This document shows, piece by piece, positions 1-11,000 of a DNA stretch of 64,000 nt. A program made the translations under genes and the position numbers. The stretch is from Avena insularis. Taxonomy: Eukaryota > Streptophyta > Magnoliopsida > Poales > Poaceae. Location: positions 351,992,010-352,056,009 of the forward strand of contig CM042694.1 of the NCBI GenBank assembly GCA_023614405.1, written 5' to 3'. The number at the start of each line of letters is the position of its first letter. The stretch's first letter is position 1. Under the pieces are notes generated by a model. It made no database searches. It saw only the letters and a list, made by a program, of their open reading frames with translations, and had not been told where the DNA came from.

Positions 1-3000
1 CAATGAAACAGTATGGCCATTCCAACTATCCATAACCACGGACGCGGCTATTCGAATAGTTTGACACTCTGCAGAGGTGGTACACTTTCACCACAAGATT
101 CGATACATCTGTCAGGGATAACCCTGAATCATCATACTTAGTATGGAGATAATCAAACATAACCTTCCCTTTACACACCCTAGTATAAGCACCTCTCCTA
201 TGAGCATGGCCTCCCAACCATGACCATAAGTCATCTTGGGCACTGCATAGGTGGACATCATGAGAGGTAGCCTCAGCTCAAACCTCTCCCGTGAGGGAAC
301 TAATACTAATGCATATAAATTTCCAGCTAAGCCTTACCCAATTCAGGTAATGTGGTTGTACGGTAAATTTGGAATGGTATCGCATCCGAATCCAACCATC
401 AGTTTTATAAAAGGGTTAAGGCTCATGCCTCATCATTTCCATCATCATCAACCATTTGTGTTTCTCAACACATGTCAAAACATCTCAGTAGAATGACTCA
501 TCATTCCAAGGTTTTCATAATTCATTTTCACCAAGTGTTCCCATCTAAAGTGACTCAAGTTTTTGATCTACTCTAAAATACTAAGTTAAGAGTGTTCACT
601 AAGGTGGAAGGATGGGTTCAATCTCATGCCATAGAATGACATCTAAAGGTTTCTAAGTAGGTCAAGTTTTATACTTTTTATGCTACCTTCAAACAAGTAA
701 AGAACTTTGTGTAAACTAAGGGAGGTAAAATTTGTCAATAAGACTTGAGGTACTAAATAGTTAAAGGAGGTGTGATCAAAGCATGCCTAAGGCATCTTTG
801 CTAACCATCTAGTTTGTTTCTAGTTTGCTAAGCACTAAACTTGCAAGGGTTAATCTTGGGTATTGTTAGCTTGCTAAGGGTAGCTTGCACTGTTAATGGT
901 GGCTTGCCTTGGTTGGTACAGTGGTTGAAGTTTTCTTCGTCTTCATCTTGATAGCACTCCTCCTTCTCGTAAGCTTGGTCGATACTATCTTCTATATATA
1001 CATACGGAGTAGACAATCACCAAACAATACTTAACTAGGCTAGATAGCATTCTAAGACACACAATTTATGATCTACTATCATCACAAGCATCACAAGTTT
1101 AATTCAATAGTTTCAACCTTTTTAATTTAGAAAAGTAATTTCTACTCATTGAAAAATTAACTAACATTTAATATTCACCACTTAAAACATGGGATCATAT
1201 AGACACATGTCCTTACCACATATCCTGACATGTGGGAATGAGATTTAAAGGTTGGATCAATATTACTTTGGTTTAAGTTCATTATTTAATGATTTAAAGT
1301 GACTAGAAATGCCTATATAGCATTATTTTGGTACTAGTCCAAAGTCACTGCATGTAAACCTTAATATTATTACATATTTAGATAGATATGATGAAATGTG
1401 ATTTTTGAGAGTTGGAATCAACTCAAAAGCTAACTTGGTTGATTTTATAAAAATGTTGCAAGTTGCAAAAGCTTCTGTTTTGTTATTTTTATTAGAAGAG
1501 ATCTATAACTCTAATTGAATTAATTCCAACGGGCTTGGATAGAGCATTTCAATACCTTTCAGACAAAATTTGTTTCATGCAATTTGGATTTCTAAATCTC
1601 TCTGAATTGATTTTCAAACTAGGGGACAGAAACTAGATTCAAACTAAAAAGAAAAATCCAGATTTGAACGGATGGGCTAGCGCGGGAAAAGACTTGGGCC
1701 GGCCCAGTGGCGCTCCGTGGCGTGGGCCTCAGCTGACAGGGGGATCCCGCTTGTCAGCGGCACTTAAAACGCGAAACGGTACGCGCGCTGTGGGTCGTAG
1801 GATTAGAATAGGAATCTACGGCTGAGGGTCGTCATCGATGTGAGCAGGTCGCCATGACTCGAACCCTAGCGGCTCGGTGGGGGTCTGCTCGGGGCGTGCA
1901 GGCTCCAGCAGGTCGGCGGGTAAACAAACTGGAAGACGACGGCGAGGCGAGGCGCGGTTGCGGCAGAGCTTGGGGTGGTCGCAATCAGCGGCGCCCTTCT
2001 CCTCTAGAGGCAGCTGCTCCGGCTCCAATTCCGGCGAGCTACTGCTCCCTTTCCTTCGGCGAGAGGTGGGTGAGGTTCAGAGAGGTGAGGGGAGTGGAAT
2101 GGTGTGGAGAGAAGAGTCTAGGGAGGGCTCCTTTTATAGGCCCGACGGTGAGACCGAGTGGGATGGGCAGGCGACGGTGGCGACATGGCTACGGCGAGGT
2201 AGAGGCATGGCTGGGGGTGGCGATCGATGGGCGGTTCCCTGGCGGTGCTCTAGGAATTGAATGCGGCCGTAGGGGCGGTGGCTTGCATCTGGCTAGGTGG
2301 CGCTCTGAGGCGGCGGTGTCCACGGCGAGCGGTGGCTATGAGGCGTTGGGCGGCCAACGGGCGTGTCTAGGGGGTTCTCCAGGTCATGGCGGAGCGGCGA
2401 GCGCGAGCTGTGGCCAAGAGGCGGTCTGAGCGAGCGGGGACAGAGCACGCTCTAGGGGCGGCACCGGCATGGTACGGTGGCACTGGGTGCGTGGTATCCT
2501 TGGTGGTCCACTGTAGGGCTGGGCTCGGGCAGGGGACAGGGGGTGGCGGTGAGCTCCTGGCTACCTCCTAGACATGGAGAGAGAGGGGGAGATGGTCTGC
2601 TGCGGCGGGGCAAAGTTTGGCCGGCGACCATGCCCTCGGGTTGACATGGCAAGTGGGTTAGGGACAAGGGAGAGGGGTGTTAAGGGTCTGGTTAGACTAG
2701 GAGGGGACAGAGGAGATAAATGTAGATCATTTGGGGGCAAAACCCTGTTCAAAACAGTGAGCTAGGATTAGGGGGGAAATTATGCATGCCAAGTGTTTGA
2801 TGAAATGGACGCATGAGGCTTAGTTTTGAATTTTGGTTTCAAACTTTTTGAGTGATCTCCACTAGTGCTAGGTAGTCTCTGGTTGCAAGGGTTTTGAAAG
2901 TGGAGCTCAAATAGATGGGTTTTGAAATAGGGGTGATCTATGCATATGCATTAGATTCAATTTTCAAATGACAATTAAAATAAGTAAAAGAATGTTTTTA

Positions 3001-3388
3001 GCAGATCAAAAAGGTGGGCCTTGGTACCTCATTATGTGTACTAGCAAGGGGTACAGAGATCAAGAATTGTTTCTGTTAAGAAAAGAGAACTTGGAATAGC
3101 CAAAGTAGTGTAGTGGATTAAAATGGCCAAAATGACCATTCCTCCTTTTTAATTCTTTTTTATTTGATTTTCTTTAGGAAAAGTTTGGGAATGATGTAGA
3201 TGATGTTTAAATCACCTAAGAAACATTTTACAAGCATTGGATCACTTAATCATGGAAATTCAAACAACTCCTATTTTAAATGCACACATATATGAATGCT
3301 TTCATTTTAAATTTGAAAAGTTTTTGTTAACCCCATTTTTGGTTGATTTGATCTTGAGAAGATTGGATTAAAGTTTTGGGATGTTACA
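1..3388 (-). mobile_element. Gypsy (Tekay-like) LTR, minus strand, cut by window edge
   Basis: Read on the minus strand the sequence starts at 3388 with TGTAACATCCCAAAACTTTA, nearly the same start as the LTRs at 29761 and 49146. Its far end (positions 1-520) matches 32600-33130 of the other Tekay LTR, including the block around the TATTCGAATAG motif. About 570 bases of the LTR 3' end lie outside the window. The sequence beyond 3388 is not a polypurine tract, so this is a 5' LTR or a solo LTR rather than a 3' LTR. The middle (about 1680-2760) is GC-rich and differs from the 30400-31450 block, so it is a related subfamily. Apparent ORFs inside it are not conserved. Confidence 0.85.
2130..2140 (-). 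promoter_or_regulatory. LTR TATA box
   Basis: On the minus strand this reads CCTATAAAAGG, followed by a GC-rich leader, as expected for the U3/R boundary of this LTR. The related LTRs carry CTATAAAAAGG in the corresponding place (31032 and 52010). Confidence 0.55.
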
Positions 3389-3576
3389 TTGAGGATGCCC
3401 TCCAAGATGCCCGTGATATTGTTGAGCAAGAAGCCAACAAAATAGATTCAGTAATCACCATAGCACGCAAAGACTTATATGAATTAAAAAATAGGCATGC
3501 TTACATACTTAATAATCTCATCTACAGATCTCATGGGAAGCCAGTTGTTACATGTCTCGGGATGCAAGCTCCATAG
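3389..3576 (+). pseudogene. Unrecognised gene fragment (3' end of an ORF)
   Basis: An open frame enters directly from the LTR boundary at 3388 and ends with TAG at 3574-3576. It encodes about 62 residues, rich in charged helical sequence (EDALQDARDIVEQEANKID) and ending HGKPVVTCLGMQAP. The only ATG upstream lies inside the LTR, so the start is an artefact and the 5' part of the gene was probably displaced by the insertion. About 300 AT-rich bases resembling a 3' UTR follow. I do not recognise the family. It faces the F-box pseudogene tail to tail. Confidence 0.35.
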
Positions 3577-3936
3577 AGACCTTTTCTGTAACACTAGTTA
3601 TGGTGTTTTTTTAGTTGTCTAGACTCTGATGCAACCTTTATGCTTCATTTTATTACTATCAAGTTTACTAAGGATTGTAATAATCTAATGTAATTTGTAG
3701 TTCTAAGTTGTTTGAGGATTGTTACAAACTGAGCATCTATCAGAATTACTACACAACATGAAAAAACAGTGAAATTGTAAGAGGTACAACACATGATCTA
3801 CTGGAACAGGGAAAACGTCCATTGTATTACACGGGCACCATAGAACTTGAAAAATTCATAGTCGTTCACTCAACAAAGTGAACACATAAAGATCTTACAT
3901 GAAGAGAATACATCAAGAGTAGACCCAGACAATCCA
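3577..3936. other. Gap between two convergent gene remnants
   Basis: AT-rich sequence with no open frame, probably the 3' untranslated parts of the two converging remnants. I see no repeat or RNA gene. Confidence 0.4.
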
Positions 3937-5311
3937 TCAATTTGATGGAGAGCCATCATAGTAATCGTAGTGGGTGGTACCATCCTCACCATAAGGTGGC
4001 ACCATATGCAGCTCAGAATGCTCGGCGATTCTGCAATACTCCGCCAGCAACCGATTGAGTTTGAAAGGACGGTCATTGATCCATAGTCCTCCTACTCCAT
4101 ACCCATATACAACCCTTGGCTCCTCATCCCATGCAAGAGCCTCAAAGTTGTAAGATCTAATCTCGGATAGGTTCGCATAGTATATGCTGACAGCCTGCAC
4201 CATGGGTACCCTAGCGCTATCGATGCAGACGCACCGATTGTCAGCAACAAAGAGAGCATGACTTCCGATGCCTCTGACCGGATGAAGGACATGGTTCTGG
4301 GTATCAACCCGATAAACAACCGGCCTGCCACCATAGACCGGTCCACTCACAACGAACAACAACTCCCCGTCGGACTCGACGAGGTAAAAACGATTCTCTG
4401 GGAACTGGCAGCATGGAACAGGGCCTACAATGGTGGGATGCATCTCTAGGGTTCGTCCGGAGCGCTGTAGCTAGACATCTCCATGAGCATCATCACACAT
4501 AGTCAAGAGGATAGACTTGTATCTGTCTGCGACAAAAACATCACCGGTGTAAGAACTCATGCTCCGGAGTTCCGTGAAGTCATACGGCGAGTACCACCCT
4601 TCACCAAAGACCGGGCGACTCCCTTCCTCCATGCTCTCATCCTCCCACTAAATGGTGGTTTTCTGATGGTTTGATGTAAACACCATCAATGACGGGAACA
4701 TCATCACAGGGACAGAAGTCACCTCCTTGGTCGGTATCTCCACCCTCATGCGCTTGATAGCGCCTGAGAAGGGGTTATACAACCCGGTCTTGTATGGCTG
4801 CACCCTCTATCCAAGCACAAGGAGCCCGCCGGTTGTGCTACCGACATAAAACTACCTTCCAGAGAGAGATGAGAAATAGACATTCTGTCTAGGTAAATAG
4901 ACTGGAATTCAATCAAGGTAAACCATGGAGCAAAACCCTGGGCAACAAGTGGACGAAGAAACAGAACTTGAAAAATAGATAGTATAGGATGTGAATGGAA
5001 AAAAGGATCGCATGTATACATATGAATATAAAGAAAGCACCTGCAAATAACCCGGCTAATCTTCTTCTCAAGATGGCAGCCATGTTCAGCAACGCGTCTA
5101 CCCGATACTACTCCGATAACTAGTGCTCTAGAATAATCCAGTTGGCTGGCATAAAGCGCTCCTCCGTGAAGCCGCGCCAGGCGCTGCAGACTGCCCGAAA
5201 GGCAGCGTAGTAGTCAAAGTCGTTCGTCGAAAGGAAGATGTCACCTATCTTCTGGATGACTCTCTCAGGGAGACCAGCCCATGGTGAGTCCTCCTACTTC
5301 TTGTCGGCCAT
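3937..5311 (-). pseudogene. F-box/DUF295 protein pseudogene
   Basis: Plant proteins of this type pair an N-terminal F-box (SKP1 binding in SCF ubiquitin ligases) with a C-terminal DUF295 domain. The chosen ATG is at 5311; codon 6 (5294-5296) is a TAG stop. The same frame then gives a recognisable F-box (LPERVIQKIG, FRAVCSAWRGF). An apparent intron of about 180 bases (donor near 5042, acceptor near 4863) precedes the DUF295 start (GSTTGGLLVL, LYNPFSGAIKRM). The C-terminal 168 codons (4443-3937) are uninterrupted and typical of DUF295 (RFYLVESDGELLFVV, VYRVDT, IGSHALFVADNRC). Further stops lie near 4450, 4650 and 4810. The order of parts is intact and the length fits the family (about 380-400 residues), so this is a dead but nearly full-length copy. 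Confidence 0.8.
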
Positions 5312-5814
5312 GGATGATGGCGTTCGTGTGGTCTCGGTCCCATCGACCGGCACAAGAAGCGGTTCCAGAGACACACATTTAAACAAAGGTCTGGGAAAGC
5401 CAACAGAATCGTGTGGAAACGAGACGACGGCATGCACACAACAACGACAAGTGTGTTTTATCAAACTGGCACTAGCACACGCATGCGCACGCGCACTAAT
5501 GACGGTACAACGGTCGTGCACACCAACGTACGACTCCTAGGAGCACGCGAGTGTGTAGGTGTAGGATGATCCTAGTAGTAGTAGTAGTATCATAACCTCA
5601 TTGTATTTAATTATCCCAAAATCTAAGAAGAAAATATCCGCTCCCTGGTCCCTTAGGGCACACGCAAACAAAAGGCATTTTCCATTGTTTGCATGGTATT
5701 TTCCATTTTTTCAATTTCTCTTTTTGGCTTTGCCCTTGGATGCTCACTGTGTGACCGGATGGGGTGTATGCTCCGTGGAGCTAAAAACCTCATGTTCTCT
5801 CAATAGCACGGTTG
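5312..5814. other. Upstream region of the F-box pseudogene; TAG microsatellite
   Basis: No coding signal. A short (TAG)n run lies at about 5573-5590. It is probably the former promoter and 5' flank of the F-box gene, but I find no clear TATA box. Confidence 0.4.
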
Positions 5815-5823
5815 TTAATTATT

Positions 5824-5975
5824 GAGGTATATAAATTTTTAGTCCCACAACTTGCACCGCGGGAGCTTTTTATTCCCACATCTTGCAAAGTGAGCAACAC
5901 TAGCCCCACAACTTGTAACCAGGAACATTTTAGTCCAACTCAATTGAATTTCTGTGATTTTGTTTGAATTCGTCG
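5824..5975 (+). repeat. Left TIR of the Mutator-like element
   Basis: Contains three spaced copies of a motif close to TAGTCCCACAACTTGCA, each mirrored in the right TIR. The match with the right arm fades after about 150 bases. Confidence 0.8.
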
Positions 5976-6775
5976 TAACTAATTCTAGAAGTGACATGTG
6001 GCATCATATTTTTTGCAAAATGACCCCTCTGTTTTTTATGCCTGATAGTTGTGACCTTGGTACGACCTGACAGGAGGATATGAATAAGAAAACAAATAAT
6101 AAAAATTACCAATGCATTATAGGGTATCGAACTGATTACCTGGGCTACTGAAGAAATCAACCTTGCCACTACAACATGCACACAGAAGTGATTAACTGAA
6201 GAGCTCTTCGGCTGATATGTTCTTTATTTTGGATATTCAAAAATATGTGTTCCGAAGATATGAAAAAATCTAAAAAAGATCCAAATTCCCAATTCAAAAT
6301 AATTTGTGTTCTGGGCTACAATAACAACTCAACTTTATTCTTTTTCATTCTTGCGAATAAGAAAAAACTCAAGTTTATTCTAGACACTTCATCTAGCTAC
6401 TAGGTTAACGACAAAGTTGTACAATTGATATTATGGATCGTGCCAACATAGACGTGAGCATTTTTTGCGTTCGTATGTGCTTTTTTATTGTACAAATAAT
6501 CAATTCCCCCCAAGTACTCCTTGTCTGGCATAATTACATCCTATCAGGTACTCCTCGTCTCACATGAGTAGTCGTGGACATCTACCAGCATAGTGCCTTG
6601 TGGGTGTGTGTATCGTTGTACAAAAGTGTTAAGTTCGAATCTATTCTCCTCTTAGAGATTTAACTATTTTATTTGTACGTCTACTAACAGGTGGCTCACT
6701 TGTCAGTCCGCATAGGGACACAAATGACATAGAAAAATATAGAGGAGTCATTTAAAACAATCAACGTTATTTGTG

Positions 6776-6927
6776 GACAAATTAAGTCAAATTCACTGAA
6801 ATTCGATTAAATTGGACTAAAATGCTCTCGAGATATAAGTTGTGGGACTAGTATTGCTCATTTTGCAATATGTGGGACTAAAATGCTCTCGCGGTGCAAG
6901 ATGTGGGACTAAAGGTGTATATTCCTC
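6776..6927 (-). repeat. Right TIR of the Mutator-like element
   Basis: Inverted counterpart of 5824-5975, ending just before the TTAATTATT duplication. Confidence 0.8.
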
Positions 6928-6936
6928 TTAATTATT

Positions 6937-7343
6937 TTACAGCCTCAATTGCTAGGCCGGAGGACCAATTAATGCTTCTAGTTTTTCTCAATTACTCCTC
7001 TTAATTATTTTACATCGTGTAGTGCTCCTGGCAGATCATGTTGTTAAAATGGGAGTACATCCATTGGCATGTTTTCAATTAGATGCGGTGGCCACGTGCA
7101 TTGGCTGGATTTTAGGATTACTACTGCATGCAATAACTAGCTATAAAGTGAGTAGGTGAAGTTAATTCTCCGAAATAGTACTACTCCTGCCTAGTAATAC
7201 CAAACACAGGGAGTACCTCAAGTGTGGTTATATGGATGATCAGTTAATGTGACTCTCGGCCATGAATTCCTGACCATATAGCTGTACGATCTACCACCTT
7301 TTTTTTACTACTACTACTAATAGTAGTACATGGATGCTAGCAA
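6937..7343. other. Non-coding flank
   Basis: No gene or element recognised. CCTCTTAATTATTTTACA occurs at about 6924 and again, apart from the flanking base, at about 6998, a short local duplication overlapping the Mutator target site. An (ACT)n run lies at about 7308-7328. Confidence 0.4.
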
Positions 7344-7975
7344 AATTCAAAATCTCAACCGAGCGGTAAAATCACACACACTAACTTCGAAGCATTTCGT
7401 ACCTAACCGTTTCAAAAACTTTGAGCCAAAATCTCCCACCAAGAGAGTACCATTTATATATTATTATTATTCTTAGATGGACACGAGCCAAATTCAAAAT
7501 CTCAATCGAGCGGCAAAACCGCACACCCACTTTGAAGCATTTCCCGCCCCTCCGTTTCAAAAACTTTGAGGCACAATCTCCCACCGGGGGAGTAACATTT
7601 TTGTATTATTATCAGAAGATGGGCGCTAGTCAAATTCAAAATCTCAATCGAGCGGCAAAACCGCACACCTACTTTGAAACCTTTCCCGCCCCTCTGTTTC
7701 AAAAACTTTGAGGCCAAATCTCCCGCCGGGGGAGTACCATTTATTGTATTATTATCAGATTGGCGCTTGTCAAATTCAAAATCTCAATCGAGCGGCTAAA
7801 CCATACACTGACTTTGAAGCATTTCCCGCCCCTCAGTTTCAAAAACTTTGAGGCTAAACTATACACTGACTTTGTACATGGACGGTCACCAAATTCAATA
7901 TCTCAATCAAAGCGGCAAAATCACACACCGATCTTGAAGCATTTCATGCTCCTCAGTTTCAAAAACTTTTGACTT
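7344..7975 (+). repeat. Tandem repeat, about 145-bp unit, 4-5 copies
   Basis: The anchor AATTCAAAATCTCAAYCGAG recurs at 7344, 7491, 7633 and 7773, and in diverged form at 7892, giving spacings of 147, 142, 140 and 119. Each unit continues with a CACAC..ACTTTGAAGCATTTC block, CGTTTCAAAAACTTTGAGG, CTCCCRCCGGGGGAGTA and a TTATT run. The last unit is shortened. Frames open through the units but drift between copies, so I do not call it coding. Confidence 0.85.
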
Positions 7976-8024
7976 CAAAATTCCCATTATACCAATTGTT
8001 CTGACGCCCTATGGGCAAGCTAAA

Positions 8025-11000
8025 TGTAACATCCCAATTTCAGCAACCCTGATTAGTTGTCCAGAATGCAAAAATCAGGGGGAACAAAAACTTTTTCTTG
8101 TGCATTGGTGTAGTGTATCTTATGATACTCCTTACCTCACCCTCAGTTGACAAAAGCTATTTCCCAAAAACTATCATGGCTCATTTTACATATTCTGAAA
8201 CGTTCTGGCATTTCAAAACTTGAGCCAAGATGCTTGTGCAACCAAAACTATTTTTGGTAGCTTCTATTAACAAAACTATGGAGAGATATATAATAATCTC
8301 CTTATGTTTTCAAGATAGAACACTCAACTAACCTTATCTCTAGTTTCCCCAAAACCTCTTTTCAAAGAATTTGAATTCTACTCTTGGTAGAGATACCAAG
8401 GACTCTCATCTTATTCAAAACTCAACCTCTTCAAAATGACCCAACCTTACCTCAAGCTAATCTTGCTGGTAACCCTAGTAGTAGTTGGATAGTTTATAAG
8501 ATGAGTTGCCTTGATCTGCTGTCCGATGAGTTGTTTTGATCTGCTGTTTGACTTGTTTGCTTAGGAAGTAGTATGAGTCACTCTAGGAGCTCATCACTAG
8601 GATCAAGATGTTTCCAAAACATCAATCCCTAAGCAAGAATACAAACCTAGATATGATCCCTAGCCACTAAGTGATCATCTAAACCCCTTAACTAGATCAA
8701 TTCTCAAGGTTTCAATTCTAGAAGTTTCCAAGTCCATGAGGACCAATATCAAGCATGGATCCCTGCTACTCAATCTACACTTCAACATCCCCCACTTGTT
8801 GATGCTCTGATACCTTGCAACTCCCCCCCCCCCAAAATATTGCCTCTCATACTCTAGTCAAAATCCTTAAAACTGCCAAATTTGACTAAGTCTTGAAACA
8901 GTTTCAACATCACCTTTTTGCATGCATCCTTTTCTCAAATCATGTGCATTTTTTTGGAAATGCACCTTAACCATCTTGTTAACCATCCTAAGGACTACCA
9001 AGGCCCACTTTTTTCCTTGGTTAGGTCATCCTCCAACCTACTTGTTCTTGATGGTTTTGCAGACAAGAAAATAATATTTCCTGCAAATCTAGTCCTCATG
9101 CCTACTTTGGTAGAAGCTCACACCCTCATACAACCTTCTATTGACCAACTCTCTGCATGGTTGTGATCTACTCATTGAGGTCTATCAAAACCTACTTCAT
9201 CCAAGTTGATCCTTGAGCTTATTAAACCCACATGGTTTATAAGGCATCATGACTCTTTTGATATGGCAGCCTTATTTTCAACAAAGTTTTCCATCACTTC
9301 TAGATCACCTCAAATGCTTTTAATCCAAACTTCTTCTTCCATGATAATCTCAATGACCTGGTCTACCCACCCATCTATCCCTTGCACCAAGGTGAGCTCT
9401 GAGGTCCATGATGCAAGCATGTTTTGGTGGTATAAAAATAACATCACCCTAGATCATCAACACCTTGTTTTCCATCCTTTTCAAGTTGGAATTTCATTCC
9501 ACAAGGTTGCAACGGCTTGCTACACCTTGTCTATCTCATCCACTTTGACCCCCAAGATTTATCAATAATTATCCATAATTATTATGGCCCCAAAACTATT
9601 TGATTCCTTAAATAGTCAAAATCTCCAAAACTCCCTCCATAAAGTAAAGTTTGGTTTTTTCCACAACACTTATCAAATTTTTGGCTCATGTGAGTTCATA
9701 TATCCTACCCTATCTTTCCATCTCAAAAATAATTATTTTTGAGAAGCTTTATTATTTCTTTTTGGCCATTTCCTTAAATGGCTGAATTGGAATAATAATT
9801 GTTTTAAATACTTCTAGTCCCCAATAAATCTTGGTAAAATTCCCCTAAGTGTGTATTCACATTTGGGACCCCCCTCAAATCAAAGTCCACCCCTGTCCAA
9901 TGTAAATTTGTCAAATGATCTTCTAGAAATCACTTCTGTCCTTTTTGAGTAAATGGATTTAAGTGGACTAAAACTCCACTAAAAAATCTCAATTAAAATC
10001 CTAGGAGTCTACCTTTACCTCATCTATCTACTAGTACCATTTCCTCCTCTGGTCAAATGCAAGTTTTTGGACTTCCTACACAACCATCAATTGGATCAAT
10101 ATTGCCAACTAAGCAAATCCATTTCTCAAACCACTTTCAAATCTCATCCAAACTTTCTTAATGCACCTCCTCAACACCAGACACACCCCTGGTCGACCAG
10201 CACTGTAGCACCACCTCAGCCCTTCCCAGTTTGCCCTTGTACTAGTAAAAAGAGAGAGAAACAATAAGATCTTACAAGATTTGTCCCACTTAATTACCAC
10301 AGCTGCCACCACCTCCCTCTCTGATCCAGCACTCGCCTATACCCCCCAGTGCCCCCTCGCTCGCTGATAGCGGGCCCCACTTGCCTGGTTCAAGCAGTGG
10401 CTCCCGCGCGCCGCGCCGCCACCTTGGGCCGATTCTCCCCCTGCGGCCCAGTACCACCCAGATCCGACCCACTGCATCATCTTTCCTTTTCTTTTTAGCT
10501 GGTCTATTATTTCCAGAAAACTTCCTGCTAGGATTAAATCCAAATAAAAATGGAAACCACCACATTTTGTCAAGATCTAAATTTCTGGTTGTTCCCTGAT
10601 GTTTCCTCAAACATGCAGAGGCAACCCCAAGACAAAAATAAATTCCATTATATGCTGGTATTTATCCTGCTGCCAAGTATACTTTGCACTAAATAAATTC
10701 CTCAGAGAGCTTTAGGTCTCCATTTGGGGAGAACCAAGGCTCTACTGAGAGGTATTTAAAATACCCATCATCTAGTATAGGTCATATGCCAAGGTGAGCA
10801 GAAGGATGCCTTTTATCAAAATAACAAAAATAGCAACTTTCTGCCTTCAATAAATTCTCTAGGTCAAACCAAATGTGGTCTTGACCTGATTCCAACTCCC
10901 AGTACCTCCTAGAATTAGTGTCAATCAATCCCCAGTAGCTCAGAATTTATTGAGCTCTGGTTAAATTTTTGTGAATTACATACTTCTGCAATGAGTAATT

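Larger units (their letters stand above)
5824..6927. mobile_element. Mutator-like DNA transposon (non-autonomous)
   Basis: The two ends form long imperfect inverted repeats: 5824 starts GAGGTATATAAATTTTTAGT and the right end read backwards starts GAGGAATATACACCTTTAGT. Similarity continues for about 150 bases. Both sides carry the same 9-base direct repeat TTAATTATT (5815-5823 and 6928-6936). Long TIRs with a 9-bp duplication are the hallmark of Mutator-like elements. The 1.1-kb body has no transposase-like frame; the 83-codon minus-strand frame at 5930-6181 resembles nothing I know. Confidence 0.85.

Noticed and set aside
1854..2429. 191-codon GC-rich plus-strand frame
   Set aside because: Lies antisense within a GC-rich LTR block; overlapping frames in other phases are equally open and the composition is that of an LTR leader.
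3376..3576. 66-codon ORF with ATG at 3376
   Set aside because: The ATG is the LTR terminus (GGGATGTTACA) read through; only 3389-3576 can belong to the fragment.
7421..7972. Repetitive frames across the 145-bp array
   Set aside because: The unit length is not a steady multiple of three and the phase changes from unit to unit.
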